Shown one piece after another: positions 24,475-33,329 of a stretch of DNA of 59,264 nucleotides (the first letter of the stretch is position 1; each line of letters starts with the position of its first letter). Origin of the DNA: Symploca sp. SIO2C1. GTDB taxonomy: Bacteria > Cyanobacteriota > Cyanobacteriia > Cyanobacteriales > Coleofasciculaceae. The translations under genes were made by a program, and so were the position numbers. The notes under the pieces are model-generated. The model was not told the origin of the DNA and made no database searches. It was given only the letters and a program-made list of their open reading frames with translations. Location of the stretch: contig JAAHGL010000011.1 in the NCBI GenBank assembly GCA_010692635.1, forward strand, positions 1 through 59,264, in the 5' to 3' direction.

Positions 24475-26115
24475 ATGAACAAAACTGCTTACTCTGATCA
24501 TGAGTCTGACCTTATAGAAAATCGTAATAAGGAACCAATCGCAATCATTGGGATGGGATGTCGTTTTCCAGGGAAGGCTGATTCCCCGGAGGCATTCTGG
24601 CAATTGTTGCGCAATGGCGTCAATGCGGTTACAGATATTCCCTCTTCTCGCTGGGATCTAGAGAGATATTATGACCCTAATCCTGCACCAGGCAAGTTTT
24701 ATATCCGTTCTGCGGCTTTCCTACAACCAGATGAGATAGAACAGTTTGATGCGGAATTTTTTCGGATGGCATCGCGAGAAGCAGCAAGCTTAGATCCGCA
24801 ACAACGTTTACTTCTAGAAGTAAGTTGGGAAGCTCTCGAACATGCTGGAGTTGCACCCACCTCTTTGGCGGGTAGCCAGACAGGTGTGTTTGTTGGGATT
24901 CACTGGGATGATTACTCAGCAGAACGCTTTTATATGGTCAATCCCAATGACCTCAATGCTTACCCTACCTTGAGCAATTTACGCAGTCTATCAGCAGGGC
25001 GCATTGCCTATGTCTTGGACTTGCATGGTCCCACACTGCAAGTTGATACAGCTTGTTCCTCAGCATTAGTATCCGTTCATTTGGCTTGTCAATCACTATA
25101 CGATCGCGAGTGTAATTTGGCGATCGCTGGTGGTGTTAGTCTACTACTCTCTCCGAAACTAACTGTTGGTTTCTGTCAAATGAAGGTCTTAGCCAAAGAT
25201 GGACGCTGCAAAACCTTCTCGGACTCAGTAGATGGATTCGTACAGGGAGAGGGCTGTGGTATGGTCATTCTCAAACGTCTCAGTGATGCTATAAACGATC
25301 GCGATCCGATCTTGGCGACGATTAGAAGCTCGGTAGTCAATCATGATGGGTACAGTTTGACTCTAACAACCCCTGCTAGTGCTGCACAGGAAGCCATGCT
25401 ACAGCAAGCAGTAGAAAACGCTCAAATTGAGCCGAAGCAGGTTCAATATGTGGAGACTCATGGCACAGGAACACCTTTAGGTGACCCCATTGAAGTCAAA
25501 GCCTTAGCCAAAATATTAGGTCAAGAGCGTCAAGAACCATTGGTCATGGGCTCCCTGAAGACTAATATGGGGCACTTGGGAGCAGCGGCAGGGGTGGCTG
25601 GTTTAATTAAAACTGTCCTGGCGCTTCAAAATGACCAAATCCCTCCCAATTTACATTTCGATAAACCTAATCGACGGATTCCTTGGCGTAAATTACCCGT
25701 TACCGTAGCAACTGAACTAATGCCTTGGTCAGAAGATGAACCAAAACTGGCAGGGGTAAGTTGTTTTGGTATGAGTGGAACTAATGCTCACGTCATTGTG
25801 GAAGCAGCTCCCAAGCTACCGCAAGTTGAGCTTGCTACTGAGGAAATCGAACCTAGATATCATTTACTTACTCTATCTGCTAAGAGTGAAAAAGCTCTAA
25901 ATGCGATCGCACAGCGTTATTTAACTTTCTTAGATAAAACAGAGGATTCTTTAGCCAATATTTGCTACACCGCTGCCGTCGGACGTTCCCATTTTGCCCA
26001 TCGATTAGCGATCGTTGCTGACTCAAGGGAAGAAATCGTTCACCAGCTTGAGGCTTTTGTCAAGGGTGAAATGGACCCCAGAGCATCGTTATCTCTGGTG
26101 ATAGCGCAGCCATAG
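24475..26115 (+). CDS. PKS-B, first fragment: ketosynthase with the AT mostly deleted
   Basis: Start at MNKTAYSD (24475). KS with Cys194 (VDTACSSALVSVH), the His motif ETHGTGTPLGDP and KTNMGHLGAAAG, followed by the usual KS-AT linker (LLTLSAKSEKALNAIAQRY...). The frame ends soon after EAFVKGEM. At that point the DNA jumps to the late part of an AT in another frame (NGPQSIVISGD), so the AT N-terminus including the GHSxG nucleophile, about 200 residues, is gone. In module order this would be the first extension module of the pathway (AnaE-like). Confidence 0.87.
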   Translation: MNKTAYSDHESDLIENRNKEPIAIIGMGCRFPGKADSPEAFWQLLRNGVNAVTDIPSSRWDLERYYDPNPAPGKFYIRSAAFLQPDEIEQFDAEFFRMASREAASLDPQQRLLLEVSWEALEHAGVAPTSLAGSQTGVFVGIHWDDYSAERFYMVNPNDLNAYPTLSNLRSLSAGRIAYVLDLHGPTLQVDTACSSALVSVHLACQSLYDRECNLAIAGGVSLLLSPKLTVGFCQMKVLAKDGRCKTFSDSVDGFVQGEGCGMVILKRLSDAINDRDPILATIRSSVVNHDGYSLTLTTPASAAQEAMLQQAVENAQIEPKQVQYVETHGTGTPLGDPIEVKALAKILGQERQEPLVMGSLKTNMGHLGAAAGVAGLIKTVLALQNDQIPPNLHFDKPNRRIPWRKLPVTVATELMPWSEDEPKLAGVSCFGMSGTNAHVIVEAAPKLPQVELATEEIEPRYHLLTLSAKSEKALNAIAQRYLTFLDKTEDSLANICYTAAVGRSHFAHRLAIVADSREEIVHQLEAFVKGEMDPRASLSLVIAQP

Positions 26116-29100
26116 ATACCATTGTTGCCGAACTGAAAGCTAAGGAAATCAAAACCCGTGAGTTAACGGTTTCTCACGCCTTCCATTCGCCGCTGATGGA
26201 ACCAGTGCTGGAGCCGTTTGCTCAAGTTGCAGCGGAAGTTACATACTCTGTACCCCAAATCCCCCTCATCTCAAATGTTACAGGAGTTCAAGTGACGGAT
26301 GATGTAGCAACCACTGATTATTGGGTGCGCCATATTCGTCAGCCCGTGAGATTTGCCGATAGCATGAATACCCTACAACAGATGGGGATAAAATGCTTTG
26401 TAGAAATCGGACCCAAACCAATTCTCTTGGGTATGGGAGCGAGTTGCCTGGTTGATGAGGAAACTAACCTCACCTGGCTACCGAGTATCCGTCCTGATGC
26501 AGAAGCATCCACGCTGGTAGAAAGTTTAGCTCAATTGTACGTTCGCGGTATCAATATCAATTGGCAAGAGTTTTTCCAAAGTGAACACCGTCAAAAAGTG
26601 GTGTTACCCACTTATCCCTTTCAAAAAGAACGCTGTTGGGTGGAGGTAGAACAGGAGCGGGTTGCCAGAAAGAGCAGTAAAATTTCTGCCCATCCCTTAC
26701 TACAAGAGCGACTCTACTCATCTTTGCTCAAACCGGGAGAAGTTCAGTTTGAGGCTTACCTTGCTACGAGTGATTTAACTTACTTGTTAGAACATCGTGC
26801 CTTCGGTCAAGCAATTATGCCTGCTAGCGCCTACTTTGAGATGGTTTTGGCAGCAGGAAATCAACTTTTAGGGACTCCTTCAATAACTTTTGAAGAGGTA
26901 GTAATTGAAAAAGCACTCAAGTTAGAAGAAATTCAGACAGTGCAATTGGTTTTGAACCCTGATGGCGAAGGCTATTCATGGCAAATTTTTGGTTTGGTGT
27001 TGATTGATGAAGAACCGACTTGGACACGCTACGCAGCAGGAAAGATTGGTAGAGGCAAAGAGCTACCAACTCTGGAACTCAACACGGATTTAACAACCTT
27101 ACAAACTCGTCTGCAAGAACATAAGGACATCAAAGCTTTCTATCAGCAAGTCGCCACCCAAGAATTTGTCTACGAGAGAAGCTTCCAAAATGTGCGCCGC
27201 TTGTGGCGTTCTGAGGGAGAAGCCCTCGGACAAATTATGCTGCCTAAACATTTTCTCAATCATCCCTATCATTGGCATCCAGCTTTCTTAGATGGATGTT
27301 TCCAAGTGATTTTAGCAGCTTTACCTACCGACTATTCAGAAACTTATTTACCTGTTGCCTATACCCATTTCACCTTTTGGGAGTATCCTAAACGAGAGGT
27401 TTTCAGTTACGTTAAACTTCATGCTCAGCCCGGTCAAGAAACCCTCAAAGCAGACTTGCAGTTAATTGGCAAAGATGGGCAAGTCTATGCTGAAGCCCTC
27501 GGCTTGCAACTGAGAAAGGCGCGATCGCAAGCATTACAGCAGAAGGAACTCTGGAAAGATTGGCTTTGCCAAGTAGTCTGGCAAGAAGTTGAAATAACAG
27601 CAGGGACTGTAGACTCAACAGACCAAGGCGATTGGCTAATTTTAGCAGACCGCACTGGTCTAGGGGAAATGTTGGCAGACTTGTTAAATGGACGTGAGAT
27701 GCGTGCACACCTAGTTTATGCCCAAAAAGCTGATGAGAAATGCGATCGAGATTCTATTACCTGGACAAACCCAGACGACTGGCAGCAATTGTTGGCTAAG
27801 CGATCGTATCAAGGAGTAGTTTATCTTTGGGGTCTTGATGAAAATAACTCCTGTGATTCCAAATGCGAGCAAGTATTACATCTAGTTCAAGCTCTGACTA
27901 CAGCTAATATCTCCCCTCGATTATGGTTAGTCACAAAAGGGGCACAATCAGCGCTCAAGGATGATGTCGTTAATATCTGGCAAACCCCTCTCTGGGGGCT
28001 AGGTAAAACCCTCTCTCTGGAACACCCAGAATTTTCCACAACCTGTTTAGACTTACCCTCTGATGACTGGGTGAACGAAAAAAAGGTTGGGGAAAAGAAT
28101 CAGCAGACACGGAGACACGAGACGCACCAGACGCGGAGAATGGAAATATCACCCAAAATTTCCCTCACCCCTGATGACTCCTCCCAAGAAACAGCTAAGT
28201 CTTTACTCCAGGAATTACTCACCGCTGATTTAGAAGACCAAATTGCTTATCGTAACGGGGTACGCTATGGGGCGAGACTGGAGTATTTCCAGCCGATACA
28301 GGCATCAACTACTACTCCTGTAGCGCTGAAGCTAACCAGCTACGGCACCCTTGACAATTTGGCATTAGTACCCTTAGCTTCCTCATCTTTGGCCCCCGAT
28401 GAAGTAGAAGTCAGAGTTCGAGCCAGTGGACTTAATTTTAGAGATGTGTTGCGTGCCTTAGGCATGATGCGGGAAATTGAGGAGTCTTTAGGGATTGCTG
28501 CTTCGGCAAGCGATATATTATTTGGTTTTGAATGTGCAGGTACGATCGAGCGCGTTGGTGAACAAGTCTCAGACTTGAAAGTGGGTGATGCTGTGATTGC
28601 CTACGCCTCAGGTAGTTTGGCAAGTGTAGTCAAGGCTAAAGCAACATTAGTAGTGCCTAAACCACCAGAACTCAGCTTTGAAGAGGCGGCGACGGTTCCT
28701 GTTACTTTTTTGACAGCCTATTACGGTTTAGTTAAATGTGCCCAAATTGGTCCAACCGATCGCGTATTGATTCATAATGCGGCTGGCGGTGTCGGTCAAG
28801 CGGCGGTTCAATTAGCGAAGCTGAAAGGAGCAGAAATCTTTGCCACGGCTAGCCCACCCAAGTGGGATTTCTTAAAGTCCCTGGGTATTAAACATATCTA
28901 TAACTCACGCACCCTTGAGTTTGCTGAGCAAGTGATGGCTGACACCAATGGCAAAGGTGTGAATGTTCTCCTCAACAGTCTAGCTGGCAATTTTATTGAT
29001 AAAAGCTTTGACGTACTTGCTGAAGGAGGGCGTTTTCTAGAAATCGGTAAACTTGGCATTTGGGATGAGCAAAAATTGCAAGAGCTACGTCCTGATGTTG

Positions 29101-30497
29101 CTTACTTCCCCTTTGATTTAGGGGAGATGGATGGGGCAAAAATTTCTGCCATGTTGCTGGAACTGATGACTATCTTCAAGGAAGGTCAAATTAAACCATT
29201 ACCCCTTAAAACTTTCCCCATTACTGAATTTGTCAACGCTTTCCGCTATATGCAGCAAGCCAAGCACATTGGTAAAGTAGTGTTGAATTTTCAGAATCCA
29301 GAACCTTGTTTGGTTCGCCAAGATAGCAGTTACCTGATTGCCGGAGGATTGGGCGCGTTAGGCTTAAAGGCAGCTCAGTTGCTGGTAGAACAAGGTGCTA
29401 AACACCTAGTCCTCACAGGAAGAAGCCCTGTCAAACCAACAGCAAAGGAGGTTATCCAACAACTAGAGCATTCTGGTGCTAAAGTCTCAGTCATTCAGGC
29501 AGATATTGCTAATCAAGAGGATGTCAAAAAAATACTGGCACAATGTCCTAATTTAGCCGGGATTGTCCATACCGCAGGTGTTTTAGCTGATGGTTTGTTA
29601 AGGGAGCAAACACCGATACGCTTCCAAACAGTCATGGCAGCCAAAGTAGAAGGAGCTTGGAATTTGCATGTCTTGACTCAAGATTTACCCTTAGACTTTT
29701 TTGTCTGTTATTCTTCCGCTGCCTCTTTATTGGGCAATGCAGGTCAAAGTAACTATGCAGCAGCCAATGCCTTCCTTGATGCCCTAGCTCATTATCGGCG
29801 TGCGCAAGGGTTACCAAGCTTGAGCATCAATTGGGGACCTTGGGGCGAAGTAGGAATGGCAGCAACCCTAGCTAATCGTTTAAAAGCCCAAGGTTGGGGT
29901 ATTATTAGCCCTGAACAAGGCTTGCAAGCATTAGACCATTTAGTAAAACACTCAAACAATGCTCAAGTCGGAGTTTTACCAATGAATTGGTCAAAATTCC
30001 TAGAACGACTCCCGGAAAATAGACCATTTTTGGAAAATTTCCAGACAACCATTGCTACACCTGCTCAAGAGCAGCCAGCCTTACTTTCCCAACTAAAAGC
30101 GACTCTAGCCAATGAGCGTCGCACAATTTTAATGGAGCATGTTCGTGACACGATTAGAAAGATAATTGGCTTGAATGCCAGTACCAGGATTGAGCCGCGA
30201 CAGTCTGTGTTTGACTTGGGACTTGACTCCCTGATGGCGGTGGAATTAAGAAACAATCTGGAAAAAAGTACCGAACATTCCTTGCGCTCAACGTTACTCT
30301 TTGACTACCCAACCTTAGAAGCTTTAGTGAATTACCTGTTGCAAGATGTTCTTGTTCTAGAGGATGTGAGTGATCAGCAAACAAATGAAGACATAGCAAC
30401 ATCTAGTCAAGAATTTGAAGAACTCTCAGAAGAAGAAGCGGAAAGCTTACTAGCCAGCAAGTACGAAAAACTAAACAAACTCCTAGGAAATATTTAG
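26070..30497 (+). CDS. PKS-B, second fragment: AT C-terminus, DH, ER, KR, ACP
   Basis: The open frame starts at 26070 after the deletion; its first ATG is 26196, without a convincing ribosome binding site. It opens with NGPQSIVISGD and HAFHS (end of a malonyl-type AT). DH: HRAFGQAIMP and LDGCFQ. ER: SGLNFRDVLRALG and the NADPH site NAAGGVGQAAVQLA, with GRFLEIGKLGIW. KR: GGLGALG, LADG, and YSSAAS...SNYAAANAF. ACP: FDLGLDSLMAVELR. This is a fully reducing module. An unusual Arg/Gln-rich insert (QQTRRHETHQTRRM) lies near residue 640 before the ER. Confidence 0.88.
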   Translation, partial: NGPQSIVISGDSAAIDTIVAELKAKEIKTRELTVSHAFHSPLMEPVLEPFAQVAAEVTYSVPQIPLISNVTGVQVTDDVATTDYWVRHIRQPVRFADSMNTLQQMGIKCFVEIGPKPILLGMGASCLVDEETNLTWLPSIRPDAEASTLVESLAQLYVRGININWQEFFQSEHRQKVVLPTYPFQKERCWVEVEQERVARKSSKISAHPLLQERLYSSLLKPGEVQFEAYLATSDLTYLLEHRAFGQAIMPASAYFEMVLAAGNQLLGTPSITFEEVVIEKALKLEEIQTVQLVLNPDGEGYSWQIFGLVLIDEEPTWTRYAAGKIGRGKELPTLELNTDLTTLQTRLQEHKDIKAFYQQVATQEFVYERSFQNVRRLWRSEGEALGQIMLPKHFLNHPYHWHPAFLDGCFQVILAALPTDYSETYLPVAYTHFTFWEYPKREVFSYVKLHAQPGQETLKADLQLIGKDGQVYAEALGLQLRKARSQALQQKELWKDWLCQVVWQEVEITAGTVDSTDQGDWLILADRTGLGEMLADLLNGREMRAHLVYAQKADEKCDRDSITWTNPDDWQQLLAKRSYQGVVYLWGLDENNSCDSKCEQVLHLVQALTTANISPRLWLVTKGAQSALKDDVVNIWQTPLWGLGKTLSLEHPEFSTTCLDLPSDDWVNEKKVGEKNQQTRRHETHQTRRMEISPKISLTPDDSSQETAKSLLQELLTADLEDQIAYRNGVRYGARLEYFQPIQASTTTPVALKLTSYGTLDNLALVPLASSSLAPDEVEVRVRASGLNFRDVLRALGMMREIEESLGIAASASDILFGFECAGTIERVGEQVSDLKVGDAVIAYASGSLASVVKAKATLVVPKPPELSFEEAATVPVTFLTAYYGLVKCAQIGPTDRVLIHNAAGGVGQAAVQLAKLKGAEIFATASPPKWDFLKSLGIKHIYNSRTLEFAEQVMADTNGKGVNVLLNSLAGNFIDKSFDVLAEGGRFLEIGKLGIWDEQKLQELRPDVAYFPFDLGEMDGAKISAMLLELMTIFKEGQIKPLPLKTFPITEFVNAFRYMQQAKHIGKVVLNFQNPEPCLVRQDSSYLIAGGLGALGLKAAQLLVEQGAKHLVLTGRSPVKPTAKEVIQQLEHSGAKVSVIQADIANQEDVKKILAQCPNLAGIVHTAGVLADGLLREQTPIRFQTVMAAKVEGAWNLHVLTQDLPLDFFVCYSSAASLLGNAGQSNYAAANAFLDALAHYRRAQGLPSLSINWGPWGEVGMAATLANRLKAQGWGIISPEQGLQALDHLVKHSNNAQVGVLPMNWSKFLERLPENRPFLENFQTTIATPAQEQPALLSQLKATLANERRTILMEHVRDTIRKIIGLNASTRIEPRQSVFDLGLDSLMAVELRNNLEKSTEHSLRSTLLFDYPTLEALVNYLLQDVLVLEDVSDQQTNEDIATSSQEFEELSEEEAESLLASKYEKLNKLLGNI
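28090..28170. repeat. In-frame (GACGCGGAG)-type repeat insert in PKS-B
   Basis: Imperfect ACACGGAG/GACGC repeats encode a low-complexity stretch (QTRRHETHQTRRM) in the structural domain before the ER. The homologous part of PKS-A goes straight from the DLSSQQ region to LLEEILFPE without it. The units resemble the octamers inside the 90-bp insert and in the glycosyltransferase gene. Confidence 0.55.
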
Positions 30498-30652
30498 TGT
30501 TTGCTAATGCTTATAGATTACCTAAGACACCAGCAAAGCCATTGGTGACAAGTTAAGGAAGACGCTTGAACTCATAAATTGTTAATTTTCCAATTATATA
30601 GTTCAAAAACCTTGCACTTTCGTTGAGATTAACTCAAAACTTGTTACTTGTT

Positions 30653-30780
30653 ATATCAAGTTCGGATAATCACTTATAATTCCCTTCTACCTTGCAAACT
30701 TCTTTCTTCCCTTCTGAATTCTGACTCCTGACTCCTGACTCCTCCCTCGTTATTTATAACTATTCAACCGAACTTGATAT
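30653..30780. mobile_element. 128-bp MITE-like element, copy 2
   Basis: Perfect 13-bp terminal inverted repeats (ATATCAAGTTCGG / CCGAACTTGATAT), same length and orientation as the copy at 1632-1759. It lies in the gap after PKS-B (30498-31014). That gap also holds an AAACCTTGCACTTTC motif near 30610 (an IS-end-like sequence recurring at 35702 and 47630) and TTACTTA heptamers at 30854-30886, and nothing gene-like. Confidence 0.78.
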
Positions 30781-31014
30781 TACTTGTTACTCGTTACTTT
30801 TTACTTCCTAAAATGCTCCCATTTGACTTATACAGCAAGAGATAATGAACTCTTTACTTATTACTTATTACTTATTACTCATTACTTCAAAACCCGAATT
30901 AATGGACTCGATGAGGTAAGCCCTACATAAAGAAGAGAAGTTGGCATGTCTGGCTTAGATGAATTAAATTGCTAGGATAACCCAGCTTCCCAGTGTCAAA
31001 GAGAGTCTATTCCC

Positions 31015-32361
31015 ATGTCAACTGCTATCATCACTCCTAAAAGAACCGATAATCAATTAGATTTAATCATTCATAGACCAATATCCGGGCTATCTTTACA
31101 GGGAACCCTCCGAGTACCAGGAGATAAATCCATTTCCCACCGAGCCTTGATGTTGGGAGCTCTGGCTCAAGGAGAAACTCAGATTCAAGGACTGTTACTA
31201 GGAGAAGACCCCCGCAGTACCGCTGGTTGTTTCCGGGCAATGGGTGCAGAGATTTCTGAACTGAATACAGAACAGGTAACAGTAAAAGGTATTGGTTTAG
31301 GTAAGCTGCAAGAACCAGTTGAAGTTTTGAATGCAGGTAACTCTGGCACTACTCTCCGACTAATGTTGGGTATCCTTGCTTCTCACCCAGAAAGATTTTT
31401 TGCTGTAACTGGGGATAGTTCCTTGCGCTCGCGTCCGATGTCTCGAGTTGTTAAGCCTTTACAAGAAATGGGAGCGAATATCTGGGGACGTCAGGGCAAC
31501 TCCCTAGCACCTTTGGCAATTCAAGGCTCACAGCTGCAACCAATTCATTACCATTCCCCCATTGCTTCAGCCCAAGTTAAATCCTGTATTCTCCTGGCTG
31601 GTTTAATGGTAGAAGGAGAAACCACGGTTACTGAACCAGCTCTCTCCCGAGACCATAGCGAACGAATGCTGCAAGCTTTTGGAGCTAAACTGAGGATTGA
31701 ACCAGAAACTAATAGTGTTACTATAGCCGGTCCTGCACAGTTGCAGGGGCAAACAGTAATTGTTCCCGGTGATATTAGTTCAGCCGCCTTTTGGTTAGTT
31801 GCAGGTGCAATTGTGCCTGATTCAGAATTGTTGATTGCCAATGTTGGTGTCAATCCCACCCGCACCGGTATTTTGGAGGCTTTGGAAATGATGGGGGCTG
31901 ATATTCAGCTGGAAAATCAACGAGTGGTTGCTGGGGAACCTGTAGCAGACTTGCGAGTACGTCACGGACGGCTAAAAGCCTGCAAAATAGCTGGTGATAT
32001 AATTCCCCGCTTGATTGATGAGATTCCCATTTTAGCAGTAGCAGCAGTTTTTGCCGAAGGAACTACAGTAATTCAGGATGCAGCAGAACTGCGAGTTAAA
32101 GAAAGCGATCGCTTGGCGGTAATGGCATCCCAACTTAACAAGATGGGAGCAAGGGTTACAGAATTGCCTGATGGTTTAGAAATTACTGGCGGTACTCCTT
32201 TAACCGGTACAGAGGTTGAGAGTTATACCGATCATCGGATTGCCATGAGTCTTGCGATCGCGGCTCTCAATGCTACTAACACTACTACCATCCACGGTGC
32301 AGAAGCTGCTGCGATTTCTTACCCAGACTTTGTTACTACATTACAACAGGTCTGCGATTGA
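31015..32361 (+). CDS. aroA: 3-phosphoshikimate 1-carboxyvinyltransferase (EPSP synthase)
   Basis: Sixth step of the shikimate pathway, joining shikimate-3-phosphate and phosphoenolpyruvate. 448 aa, full length. Signatures: [24 protein letters not shown] (phosphate binding), [22 protein letters not shown], and late [21 protein letters not shown] with [13 protein letters not shown]. The GNSGTT sequence (Gly then Asn) is the usual form. Cytoplasmic, single gene, with an ATG start. Confidence 0.96.
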   Translation: MSTAIITPKRTDNQLDLIIHRPISGLSLQGTLRVPGDKSISHRALMLGALAQGETQIQGLLLGEDPRSTAGCFRAMGAEISELNTEQVTVKGIGLGKLQEPVEVLNAGNSGTTLRLMLGILASHPERFFAVTGDSSLRSRPMSRVVKPLQEMGANIWGRQGNSLAPLAIQGSQLQPIHYHSPIASAQVKSCILLAGLMVEGETTVTEPALSRDHSERMLQAFGAKLRIEPETNSVTIAGPAQLQGQTVIVPGDISSAAFWLVAGAIVPDSELLIANVGVNPTRTGILEALEMMGADIQLENQRVVAGEPVADLRVRHGRLKACKIAGDIIPRLIDEIPILAVAAVFAEGTTVIQDAAELRVKESDRLAVMASQLNKMGARVTELPDGLEITGGTPLTGTEVESYTDHRIAMSLAIAALNATNTTTIHGAEAAAISYPDFVTTLQQVCD

Positions 32362-32586
32362 TAATTGATAATGGATAATTGATAATGGATAATTGATAAT
32401 GAATAATTGGTTAATTTGTTCTAAAACCTCTTCATTTATGAAGAAAATAAAAAGAAAATATTTTCCTTAAGTTCAATCCTCTTCTGTCAAAGATAGATAA
32501 TCGTTGATTATCCATTATCCATTATTCATTATCCATTATTCATTATTCATTATCCATTATTCATTATCCATTATCCATTATCCATT
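32362..32586. repeat. Two heptamer arrays in opposite orientation (AATTGAT/AATGGAT and ATTATCC)
   Basis: 32362-32407 carries (GATAATGGATAATT)n and 32507-32586 carries the near reverse complement (ATTATCCATTATTC)n, so the roughly 100 bp between them could form the loop of a long stem. This is downstream of aroA. The whole 32362-32602 stretch contains no gene. Confidence 0.75.
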
Positions 32587-32602
32587 GTTGAAATCCACTT
32601 TT

Positions 32603-32788
32603 TTATCCTCGCCAATCAGGAAAGTCACCCTGGATACATGCAGAAATTTCCCCTATCCAGCACTCATCTACACTCATAATCCATTTCTTGAACTTGCTAG
32701 GAGTCGAGATTCTCAGAGCTTTGTATTGTGCGAAAAGCGAAATTTTGTTCCTCTGGTGAGGTTCAACAACTATGATATTTCCAGTCAT
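32603..32788 (-). CDS. Small hypothetical protein with a strong ribosome binding site
   Basis: 61 aa (MTGNIIVVEPHQRNKISLF...). I recognise no domain. The case for a real gene is the perfect AGGAGGT nine bases before the ATG (reverse complement of ACCTCCT at 32798-32804) and mixed, non-repetitive composition with Trp and Cys. It lies between the heptamer array after aroA and a 540-bp gap before dnaB. That gap (32805-33329) is AT-rich, with a CCCCACGCTTGAAAGCGGGGG IS605-end-like hairpin near 33125 and CTGCCCT repeats near 33270. Confidence 0.5.
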   Translation of the reverse strand: MTGNIIVVEPHQRNKISLFAQYKALRISTPSKFKKWIMSVDECWIGEISACIQGDFPDWRG

Positions 32789-33329
32789 TATTAACAGACC
32801 TCCTACTGAGTAGTGAACTCATGCCGCAAGCCTTATATACTAGACTTAGCTTGCCTCTGGTTAAGCTAAATTTTTAATATTTTTTTTATATTTGTCTGTA
32901 TCAATCATAAAACAGTAGTTCTTTACTTTGCTACATTAAAGTTACAAAAATACTTATTTATTATTCAATTTGAGCAATAATGTTACATTTCTTGAGCATT
33001 TACTCAGGAAAAATTTACATATTTTACCCAAGGAACAGGAATAATGGGAGCACCGTTTCCCAATTCCTTATTCCCCTTGATCCTTAAAGAAGGCAGAAGT
33101 ACCAAGGCAGAAGGCAGAAGGTTCCCCACGCTTGAAAGCGGGGGATTTAATAAAGTTGCTACCCATTTATTTGTCTCCATAAATAAATAATGGGGCTTTA
33201 AACCATCTGGCAGAGCACAGAGGACTTACTTTTGTATTAAAAACTACATTCTTTCCTTGGAGCCTTCTGCCCTCTGCCCTCTGCCTTTCTTCTGGTAAAT
33301 TGAAAATTGCTTAAGCACTAGGGATAACC

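Noticed and set aside
26030-26200. Programmed frameshift joining the two PKS-B frames
   Set aside because: The two frames do not abut in protein alignment: about 200 AT residues are absent, so a simple ribosomal shift cannot restore the protein.
32504-32794. 96-codon plus-strand frame (MIIHYPLFIIHYSLF...)
   Set aside because: The first 30 residues are only a translation of the ATTATCC repeat, and the rest is opposite to the better supported small gene.
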